Source of the DNA: Rhizoclosmatium globosum
Lineage: Eukaryota; Chytridiomycota; Chytridiomycetes; Chytridiales; Chytriomycetaceae
Length of the DNA stretch: 16,289 nucleotides
Direction of reading: 5' to 3'
Assembly (NCBI GenBank): GCA_002104985.1
Contig: MCGO01000405.1
Coordinates: 1-16,289 of the forward strand
Below the pieces are notes generated by a model that worked only from the letters and a program-made list of their open reading frames with translations, had not been told where the DNA came from and did no database searches. The position numbers and the translations under genes are program-made. Numbering within the stretch: the first letter of the stretch is position 1; each line of letters starts with the position of its first letter. Of the stretch, positions 1 to 6,753 are shown in pieces.

Positions 1-435
1 CTCGCTTCCATCAGATACTCACTACACTACTGAATTAAGGCGCGTGGATTCCAAAGTATTGAGTGGGATATATATCTTCTCCAGCAATGTGCTCGTGTTC
101 CTATGTCTGTTCCTCTTAATATTCAGAAACTAAAGAATAGGTATGACAGCAATTTTACCGGCCAAACATGGGCACAACCAAAACGGATGGCATCAATTTG
201 CATTTATGGGGTTTGGACTTCTGTTTTTCGTGGCTTTTGCATTTATGATCATGATTTGAGAGGATAAACAGTGCTTACGCAAAGAAAGAGAGTTATTAAA
301 TCAGAATGCGTCAATTTCTTGGCAATTCGTGGCATCCATAGAAAAAACCAAAAAAAACAAGAGGAACTCTCAAAGAATTTTTTAGTTTATTTGCATTGTG
401 TAACATTCCCAGCCAATAATGAACGAGAACCACAT
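1..435. other. Left-edge segment without a supported gene
   Basis: I find no gene that can be named here. On the plus strand the frame starting at base 2 stays open to a TAA at 131-133. It reads as about 43 residues ending in a short hydrophobic run (NVLVFLCLFLLIF) followed by RN and stop. This could be the tail-anchor C-terminus of a gene entering from the left, but the stretch is too short to separate from chance. The rest is AT-rich and holds the 3' flank of the UBC9 gene. The plus-strand frame at 271-459 has no ATG at its start and overlaps the UBC9 3' end, so I treat it as noise. Confidence 0.3.
386..391 (-). terminator. Polyadenylation signal of UBC9
   Basis: The minus strand reads AATAAA about 45 nt after the UBC9 stop codon (436-438). 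The spacing is normal for a compact fungal 3' UTR. Confidence 0.5.
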
Positions 436-1084
436 TCACTCAATCATACGATGTGCTAAAGCCTGCTGCTTAACCTTGGCCACATACTGAGCCTGCATCC
501 AAAATGTCAGACCCTTCACTTCACACCACTACAAAAACACTCACCATATTCTTACGCATCATCATCTCCGCAGCACCCTGCGCGGGACTCAACAAATTCG
601 GCTCATTTAAGAGATCTTGGATCCCAAGTAAGATCTGTTTCACTGTGATGGCGGGTTTCCAGCCTTGTGTTTCGTTGATGATTGAGAGACAGACTTGACC
701 GTTTGAGAAAACGTTTGGGTGGAAGAGGGGCGGTGTGAATGTGCAAATGGGTGGTTTTCTAGCGGGACTTTGTTAGTTGTTTGGTTGGTGAGGGTTGGGT
801 GTTAGGGGTGGCAGCTTACTGGGGGTATTCGGGCGGGAAGGAGAGGATCATCTTGTACGTTCCGCCTTCCCATGGTGTGTCTTTCTTTCCTACGTGGCGG
901 TTATCGTTAGATGGTGGGAGTGAGAGACAAAGTACTAGACCTAACCTGGCACTCCAACCTCCCACTTCTGTAAGTTCAGTGAATTGTCCGCGTTCTTGAT
1001 AGGCTTAGCAAAGAAACCAAATGGATGGTCTTTGCGCCATTGTTTCCGCTCTTCCGTCAACCGAGAAATACAGATTGCGTTCAT
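436..1084 (-). CDS. UBC9: SUMO-conjugating enzyme E2 (UBC9), four exons
   Basis: UBC9 takes SUMO from the E1 as a thioester and passes it to target lysines, mainly in the nucleus. Exons on the minus strand are 1084-946, 889-820, 758-545 and 492-436. The introns are 56, 61 and 52 nt, with GTTAGG, GTAAGC and GTGAGT donors and TAG or CAG acceptors. Joined, they give 480 nt, that is 159 residues plus stop, matching the family's usual 158-159. The N-terminus [16 protein letters not shown] fits the first helix ([19 protein letters not shown]). HPN is at 83-85 and the catalytic Cys93 lies in [25 protein letters not shown] follows at 103-120 and NEPN at 121-124, ahead of the SPAQ segment. Lys14, Arg17 and Lys18 sit where the non-covalent SUMO-binding surface lies in family members. 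The start is the ATG at 1084, which matches the family's N-terminal length. No frame is broken. The gene is easily missed because no single open frame exceeds about 70 codons. Confidence 0.95.
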
Positions 1085-1172
1085 TTACAGGTTTTGGTGA
1101 ATGAATGTCCGAAAAAAAGGGGAACAGTTCTTCGTTCCTCAATTGATATCAGTCGCTTTCACCCGCGTATCC

Positions 1173-1178
1173 TTTATT
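1173..1178 (-). terminator. Polyadenylation signal of first Sds3-like gene
   Basis: AATAAA on the minus strand lies 63 nt beyond the stop codon at 1241-1243. It sits in the 156-nt gap (1085-1240) that must also hold the UBC9 promoter. Confidence 0.5.
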
Positions 1179-1240
1179 ATTAACTTAACGTGAACGCTTC
1201 ATTTGGAATCTATTTTGTATCCTCTCCCCTCCACGCCAAA

Positions 1241-2689
1241 CTAAGTTTCCATCTTTGTCGGCTCCACACCACCACCGCCTCCCCCGCCACCCTCAGAAAC
1301 AATCCGAAGAATCCCCAAATCATCATCCACATCCGCCCTCGAAAGTCCTTGACACCCAGGAGCAGGCACAACCGCCACCCCAACCTTCACTCTCCGACCC
1401 TCAGAATTCACATACGCTAAAACAGGACCCCGTCGACTCCGTTTCGATATCGACTCTTGGATCCATCGTGGCATGTTATTCACGTCTTGCTTTGTATGAT
1501 TCGGTACACCAACGCGCCGTCGCACCCGTCGCACAGACGATTCAACGTCTCCAGAGTCTTCGTATGCGGGAAGCGTGGTTCGGTGGCGGTATTCGGATTC
1601 GAGGGTTTTGATCTGGTGGATGAGACGGTGTTGTATTTCGTCGCGTATGTGGGCGCGGGATCGTAGGAACTCTGCGTTCGCGGTTTCGACGGCGCAGGCA
1701 CATGTTTCTATGGCAGAGCGTCGAGCGGCGGTTAAACGGGCTTGTCGTTTTGTATCGGAGGAGGTGTGGGATGTGGAGAGGGTTGTGAGGGATGTGAGGA
1801 GGGATGGGTGCATGTCGGCGGCGAGGAGTGTTTCTTCGTGGGAGAGTTCTGTTGATTTGAGGGTGTAGAAGGTTTCTGCGGTGTTATTTAGGAGTGTGCG
1901 CAGAGATCGGGTTTCTTGGACGGCTGTGAGGAGGAGGGATTTGAAAGGTGCATCGAGAGGGTCAGGGAGGAATGTTGGAGGTGGAGAGGGGAGGGAGAGG
2001 GTTGACTCGTCGGAGGAAGAAGAGGAGGATTCTGGGTCTGAAGATTCTCCTGCCTCTTCTTCTTCTTCTGCAGGTTCAGTTGAAGCCTGAGGTTTCAGCT
2101 GTTCTTCTTGCAGTTGTTTTGAGGAAGCTGTGAGATTGAGTTGATGGGTTAGTTAGGATGGCAAGGCAGAGTGGGATAGCAAGATTCAACCTTGTTTTCT
2201 TCGAGACTGAGGCCCTCGCGGCACAATGATTTCCTCGTCCTCGACATCATCCCCTTCCTCCTCGGCATCGCCCGCCCCATCCTCGTCATCTTCCACATCG
2301 GAAACAACGTCGTCGTCATCATCGTCTTCCTTGACATGAGCCAGGACAATTGAGGGCCGCCGCCTGAGTTCCTTCCGTGCGCGTGATTCGTCGATTGATT
2401 CCTTTTCCTGTTCTGGTTCGATGTGTTGTTTCCCGTTTTCAGTGTGGTGATTCGCAGTTTCCGAGAGCCCGTTTGACGTGGTTGGCGTGCCAGTGGTTGA
2501 AGTTGTTGAATCACGGAGCAGTTCGTCGACAACCGCGGCGGCCGTGACAGACTCGTCAGTTTGATTCAGTTCGTTGTTCTCTTTTGCGATGGCTTCTTCC
2601 GCGTTTGAGTCTTTGTCTTTGGTGGTTCCCTTTCGCGTGAAGGGCGAGTTGAGGCGGTACTGTTTCAGGCGCTTGCTTACGGGCGGCAT
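1241..2689 (-). CDS. Sds3/Dep1-like protein, paralog 1 (two exons)
   Basis: This is a probable subunit of an Rpd3L/Sin3-type histone deacetylase complex. Exons are 2689-2191 and 2127-1241 around a 63-nt intron (GTTGAA donor, CTAAC branch point, CACAG acceptor), giving 461 residues. The ATG at 2689 is the first in frame; a TGA lies just upstream. Domains in order: a basic N-terminus; a disordered Ser/Thr/Glu region; RRPSI at about 110-114; an acidic run at about 121-153; Glu/Ser-rich linkers; a helical block at about 227-345. The helical block follows the Sds3 layout: a Leu-rich helix, an HPSLL turn, then a long charged helix with an FLRSRAHIRDEI-type segment. The C-terminus holds PRWIQ (about 385), GRRVKVGVAVVP (410-421) and L-x3-DVDDDL-x2-LR (about 428-441). 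The last motif resembles the LTDEQIMEDLRTL segment of human SUDS3. A poly-Gly run precedes the stop. Family assignment is by pattern recognition only. The gene is a tandem paralog of the one at 2921-4450. Confidence 0.7.
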
Positions 2690-2920
2690 CGCTTTCACTT
2701 GGATTCAGTTGGAAGAGAACTGGCTTGTCGGCGGTGGCGGTGGTGGTTGCGGTGGCGTCAAGTGGGGGGCAGAGGTCTCACTAGGGAAGCAAGTGGTCAG
2801 AGACACGCGATGTTTCAAAGTGAGCTTTTTTTCTCCGACCACTTTGGGTTGTTGCCAACGCCTGAACCCAATGTATGTAATAAATAGAATTCTAATAAAT
2901 AGCTGCTCCTTCATAATCAA
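2690..2920. other. Gap between Sds3-like paralogs with GGN-rich microsatellite
   Basis: This 231-nt gap must contain the 3' end of the upstream paralog and the promoter of the downstream one, both on the minus strand. At 2730-2760 the plus strand is a run of GGC/GGT triplets. The minus-strand frame across it (to 2705) encodes a Pro run but has no usable link to the downstream gene, because a TGA separates them. I see no canonical minus-strand AATAAA for the upstream paralog. Confidence 0.4.
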
Positions 2921-4450
2921 TCACTCCACAGCCATAGCCGACCCACCTACAACGACGACATCCCCCATAGATTCTTCAGTACCAACAACTTCTCCATTGA
3001 TGGACACATTCGCACTTGCAGAAAGAACACGCAACAGATTCAAATCATCTTCTACATCTCTCCTTCCTAACGATTCACAACCAGAAGAAGGCACCACCGC
3101 AACCCCCAACCCAACTCTCCTCCCACCTCTCACAAACGTTGCTGACCGCATCCGTTTCCTTGTTTGCACCGCCGACTGAATCCAATTCGGTGCGTCGACA
3201 GTATTCAAAACACTACACTCTTTCCTCTTCAAAGAACTACTAGTACTACTTGGAATACTCAAGTCGACAACAAGACGACTCGCCGAATACTCGTTCGTCA
3301 AAGTAGTATTTGAATGCATGGAATCCGACACAAGGTCTTCCCGAATATGAGACCGACGAGCAAGGAAAGTGTCGTTGTGTAGTTTGACTGTATGCATACA
3401 TGTGTCGATTGCGTGAGTCCTCAAAACGTCTAATTTGGAAGAGAGGCGGGACATGTTTTCTGCATGTTTTTGGGAGAGGCTGGAGTAGTGGGATAAAAGG
3501 GTTGGGTGGGCATCTTGAAGGACTAGAGTTGTTTCGAGGTCGAGTTCAGTTGTTTTTAGGGTGTAGAGAGTGGATGCAGTTGTTGTGAGGAGGGATCTGA
3601 GGAGAGAAGACTCAGATTTTGCGGATGCGAGGAGGGATTTCAGGGCGATTGTTTCTGTGTCGTCTGTCGGGAGGGGTGTAATGTCTTGTTGGGAGAGGAA
3701 AGAGTCGAGAGAGTAGAGGGATTCCTGTGTCTCTTCAGAGGTTGAAGAAGAGGCAGTGGCTGTTGAAGAAGTGGCCGAGCGTGCTTCTACTTGGTCATCT
3801 TGATCAGTTGATTCCTGCTTTTGCGGCTGTTCCCCAACAACAACAGTAGCATCGCCGTCCTCCGAGAGTTCTGACACGACATCGGACACGTCGTCGTCGT
3901 CATCGTTGTCGTTGTTTTCTTCATCATCGTCTTTTTGAATGTGTTCGTTGTTGTTTTGAAACAGGTTAATTTGGATTGACGGGCGGCGCGGCTTCTCCTT
4001 TTCGAGTTCGAGTTCGAGTTCGTGTTTTGAAAGTTGCGGCGATGGCGATGGCGATGGCGATCGAGAAAGCGAAAGCGGAAGCGGAAGCGGAAGAGACGCG
4101 ACGAGTTGTGGCGTTGGTTCGAGTGACGGCGGTGGTTTGTCTTTCAAGTTGTCGTTTGCGAAGCCTCCTTCTTCGTCTTCGTCTTCGTTCTCCTTGGCTT
4201 CAACTTCTTCTTCTTCTTTCTTACCAAACGAAGTTGCCTCAATCTGTGCTTTCTTTGCACTTGGAACAACATTCGCCTTCGAATCAATAGCTGAAACACT
4301 CCCTCGCGTCGCCCTCGTGCGTCGTGTTGCTGACCCGCGTCTAGTTGGTGCAGAATACTCTTCAAGATGCCCTGACGCTTCAGTGCCAATGACCGTCTGG
4401 AAACTCATCAAAATGTCTTTGTTTTGCTTTCTGTGAGAATTCTTACTCAT
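2921..4450 (-). CDS. Sds3/Dep1-like protein, paralog 2 (intronless)
   Basis: This single open frame of 509 residues is a second probable Sds3/Dep1-family chromatin subunit. The N-terminus is basic and Arg/Thr-rich. Dipeptide repeats follow at about 119-150 (LP, SP and EL repeats), then RRPSI at 155-159 as in paralog 1. An acidic stretch spans about 173-200, a Ser/Thr/Gln-rich linker about 205-265, and the helical Sds3-like block about 266-390, including HPTLLSHYSSL and ARRSHIREDL. The C-terminus repeats the shared block: PNWIQ at 421-425, GRRVGLGVAVVP at 443-454, and L-x3-DVEDDL-x2-LR at 461-474. Start choice is open: ATG at 4450, or the ATG 14 codons later at 4408 (MSFQTV). The second would relieve the very tight 14-nt gap to the upstream F-box-like gene. 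The paralogs agree mainly in the helical block and C-terminal block. Nuclear location is inferred from the basic segments. Confidence 0.72.
   Translation of the reverse strand: MSKNSHRKQNKDILMSFQTVIGTEASGHLEEYSAPTRRGSATRRTRATRGSVSAIDSKANVVPSAKKAQIEATSFGKKEEEEVEAKENEDEDEEGGFANDNLKDKPPPSLEPTPQLVASLPLPLPLSLSRSPSPSPSPQLSKHELELELEKEKPRRPSIQINLFQNNNEHIQKDDDEENNDNDDDDDVSDVVSELSEDGDATVVVGEQPQKQESTDQDDQVEARSATSSTATASSSTSEETQESLYSLDSFLSQQDITPLPTDDTETIALKSLLASAKSESSLLRSLLTTTASTLYTLKTTELDLETTLVLQDAHPTLLSHYSSLSQKHAENMSRLSSKLDVLRTHAIDTCMHTVKLHNDTFLARRSHIREDLVSDSMHSNTTLTNEYSASRLVVDLSIPSSTSSSLKRKECSVLNTVDAPNWIQSAVQTRKRMRSATFVRGGRRVGLGVAVVPSSGCESLGRRDVEDDLNLLRVLSASANVSINGEVVGTEESMGDVVVVGGSAMAVE
4002..4095. 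repeat. In-frame hexanucleotide repeats inside Sds3-like paralog 2
   Basis: Three adjacent short tandem arrays with 6-nt units are visible on the plus strand: GAGTTC-type at about 4002-4022, GATGGC-type at about 4037-4061, and GGAAGC/GAAAGC-type at about 4066-4095. On the coding (minus) strand they encode EL, SP and LP dipeptide repeats. All units keep the reading frame. Paralog 1 has no counterpart, so this length was gained or lost after duplication. Confidence 0.75.
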
Positions 4451-4464
4451 TCAAAAAATATCAA

Positions 4465-5442
4465 CTATATTCTTGTTACAACAATTCTGGATTGACTTAT
4501 TATGCTGTACTTAAGCCCTGCTTTCTCAATCATATTTATCTCAGGAGTAGGAAAATCCCTGAACAAAACGGCATTGAAAAACGTCCATACCATTTTGAGC
4601 TCCAAGCGTTGAATATTTGTCCGACATAGACTTTGAATCACGTCTGATACAATATTTCTTGATGTATTGACTAATATGAGTTCCCGCAGAGACGGAAGCA
4701 AAGGCAAAGAAGGCAACTTTCTTACTAATCTCTCTCTTCCACCTTCCCGTCCAAGATCTTTGTAGCGTACTTCAAAGCACAAAATACATGAACAGAATTG
4801 TAACATGTATGATATGTCTTCATTGCAGAAAGCATCATGCATCACAACCTTTGTTGGATTGAGCCCTTGAAATGCAAGTGGCTCTGGAAGCTCCTTGAGA
4901 ACAGAGAATTCTAGATGAATAACCTTCTTTTGGTGCAATGTAACGAATTTCCCCCATTCAATCAAGTGAGAAGACACGTATCTCGGGCTCAACCTTAACA
5001 AAAGATTGCGTGATGAATGTTTGGATTGCGTTGCTATGTCGGATATGTGTACGCCAGAGAGTTCGGTGTATCCGTTGAACCTGTCGAGTAGACTTGTGTA
5101 CGCTTTTACGACTTTGTTGTCAATTAATATTCCCTGTTTCAAGCAGTTTGGCCAGAGGTCGGTTAACGCTAGTCGCTTTTGGGGATGCAGGCCGCCAACG
5201 GTGTATAACGTGGAGGCGTACTCATTCAATGCTGGGATGGCGTGGCAAAAACGTATCATGTCCTTTCCTTCGCGGAGATATCTGACAATCTCGTCTAATA
5301 ATTCCTGAGGAAGCATTTCGATTGTGATTGAGCTCTCAGGCTTTGCTTGAGATAGATGGGCTGCTTCGACTTCAAGTTGCTTGACTCCACATCCGATATC
5401 TTGCATGGTGCACTCTCGCAGAGTAGCTTGAATTTCCTTCAT
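4465..5442 (-). CDS. F-box-like protein, paralog 1
   Basis: This 325-residue open frame is probably a substrate-binding adaptor of an SCF-type ubiquitin ligase. Residues 40-80 (EMLPQELLDEIVRYL, then IRFCHAIPALNEYAS) match the F-box pattern LPxELLxxIxxYL with its following helices. The remainder is Leu-rich with weak LRR-like strands (for example LPSLRELILVNTS and NIQRLELKMVW). It ends in an EKAGLKY...VVTRI tail shared with the neighbour at 5609-6700, so the C-terminus is genuine. The ATG at 5442 is the only in-frame ATG near the 5' end. However, the same frame stays open 24 codons further upstream (to TAA at 5515-5517), and those codons resemble the neighbour's N-terminus. A short upstream exon or a lost start codon is therefore possible. 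The substrate is unknown. Such F-box families are often lineage-expanded in fungi. Confidence 0.75.
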   Translation of the reverse strand: MKEIQATLRECTMQDIGCGVKQLEVEAAHLSQAKPESSITIEMLPQELLDEIVRYLREGKDMIRFCHAIPALNEYASTLYTVGGLHPQKRLALTDLWPNCLKQGILIDNKVVKAYTSLLDRFNGYTELSGVHISDIATQSKHSSRNLLLRLSPRYVSSHLIEWGKFVTLHQKKVIHLEFSVLKELPEPLAFQGLNPTKVVMHDAFCNEDISYMLQFCSCILCFEVRYKDLGREGGRERLVRKLPSLPLLPSLRELILVNTSRNIVSDVIQSLCRTNIQRLELKMVWTFFNAVLFRDFPTPEINMIEKAGLKYSIISQSRIVVTRI

Positions 5443-5594
5443 GTCGAACGAATTGTTGAGTTCTTGATCACTGATCAGAACGGGGATTCTGAGACTGTTG
5501 AAGAGGACTGCCAGTTACAGATGATAATTCCATTTTAACAAAATTAATGTCAATGAGTTGTGGACCTTCTCAAGGCATCGAAAACTAATGATAA

Positions 5595-5600
5595 TTTATT
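5595..5600 (-). terminator. Polyadenylation signal of F-box-like paralog 2
   Basis: Minus-strand AATAAA begins 9 nt after the stop codon at 5609-5611, inside a TTATAATAAATTAT context. It would give a very short 3' UTR. Confidence 0.4.
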
Positions 5601-5608
5601 ATAACCAA

Positions 5609-6700
5609 CTACCTGGTCACGGCAATTCCGTCGGCTATCCTGTGCCAACGGAGTCCAGCTCTCTCAATTTCATCCAACTCAATTTCAGGACTATTGAGAA
5701 AGTTTTTCTTATGGCTCATGAATTTAAGCTGCAATAATTGAAGATTTACCTGAGGCATTTTATGAATCACGTCTGAAAGAATCCCTTTTGACGCGTTTAC
5801 TAGTAAGAGTTCTCTCAATGACCTGATAATTGTCGTTGCCGTAATTTGATGTTCAGGGAGGGAAGTTCGAAGCCTTATGTAATGGACTTCAAGTGACGTT
5901 AGACGCAGACAGTATTGCAAAAGATGTGCAATGTCAAGTTTCCAAAACACGTTTTTCAACACAATTTTTGATGGGTTGAGTTCGCGAAATAGATTTTGGG
6001 TAGGAATCGGAGATAGGTATGTTATGGTGAGCTTGACAATCTTCTTTTGGTACGTTGTGGTGAATTTACCCCATTCTGCCATTGACATCAAACTATGTAA
6101 CGGCAGCGAAATATTCTTTGATGAATACTGGACTCTCTTTTCAATATCTGATGGATCTATCTCAGAGAGTTTCGTGTATCCATTAAATTGATCAAGCAGT
6201 CTGATGTATGCCTTCGGGACACCTTTGTCATTGAATTCCTTTGGCTCAATACAATCAGATCGGAAGTTTGGCCAGAAGTCGGATATATCTTTTCCTGGAT
6301 ACAAGGCTTCCATTGCATACAATATTGAAGCATACTTGTTTAAGGCTGGAACGGCACAACAAAAGCGTATCATTGACCAGTAGTCGCGGAGGTACCCCAC
6401 AATCTCGTCCAATACTTCTCGAGGCATCATTTCGATTGTGGTTGCACTGATCTGATCCAGTTGAAACTGCGGTTTGTGCTCTTGTTTGTGCTTTTCAGGT
6501 TTCTGTTCCTTTTCAGTGTGTCGTCTCTTGCGCTGTCTCTTGGCTCCTTTGATGTCCTTCTTGTTGAAAGAGTCATCGTATTCTTGATACGAAATGACAT
6601 CGGCACGCTGTTGATGGAGGCGGGTCGCCTTTCTAGTCCACATTCGTTTTTGGAAAGTAAATAGCGCATTAGCAACATAATTATTCCAGTTTACTGACAT
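5609..6700 (-). CDS. F-box-like protein, paralog 2
   Basis: This single open frame of 363 residues is a tandem paralog of the gene at 4465-5442. Residues about 87-128 form the F-box (EMMPREVLDEIVGYLRDYW, then IRFCCAVPALNKYAS). The two proteins share the F-box, an FNGYTxLSxxxxSDI segment, a WGKFxTxxQKK segment, an xSLRELLLVN(A/T)S segment and the C-terminal tail. The N-terminus adds about 85 residues with a basic, Lys/Arg/Glu-rich stretch at 51-77 that could be a nuclear localisation signal or simply disorder. The start is the ATG at 6700. A second ATG at codon 20 is also possible, because the first 19 codons have no counterpart I can check. Its start lies only 53 nt from the divergent PDXDC1-like start, so the two must share a promoter region. 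The role in SCF ubiquitin ligation is inferred from the F-box alone. Confidence 0.78.
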   Translation of the reverse strand: MSVNWNNYVANALFTFQKRMWTRKATRLHQQRADVISYQEYDDSFNKKDIKGAKRQRKRRHTEKEQKPEKHKQEHKPQFQLDQISATTIEMMPREVLDEIVGYLRDYWSMIRFCCAVPALNKYASILYAMEALYPGKDISDFWPNFRSDCIEPKEFNDKGVPKAYIRLLDQFNGYTKLSEIDPSDIEKRVQYSSKNISLPLHSLMSMAEWGKFTTTYQKKIVKLTITYLSPIPTQNLFRELNPSKIVLKNVFWKLDIAHLLQYCLRLTSLEVHYIRLRTSLPEHQITATTIIRSLRELLLVNASKGILSDVIHKMPQVNLQLLQLKFMSHKKNFLNSPEIELDEIERAGLRWHRIADGIAVTR

Positions 6701-6753
6701 TGAAGTTTGTGATATTCTTATTCACGAAAAGTTGTTTGGAAAACCAAAACTGA
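6701..6753. promoter_or_regulatory. Very short divergent promoter region
   Basis: These 53 nt separate the start codons of the F-box-like gene (-) and the PDXDC1-like gene (+). The segment is AT-rich with no clear TATA box. If both starts are right, each 5' UTR and core promoter must be tiny or reach into the other gene's coding DNA. Confidence 0.5.

Noticed and set aside
2705..2920. Pro-rich minus-strand frame as a 5' exon of Sds3-like paralog 1
   Set aside because: It ends in TGA just before the accepted ATG, has no convincing donor-acceptor pair to join it, and no counterpart in paralog 2.
2574..3179. Plus-strand frame of 201 codons spanning both Sds3-like genes
   Set aside because: It crosses the intergenic gap, begins in antisense of one paralog and ends in antisense of the other; low-complexity content only.
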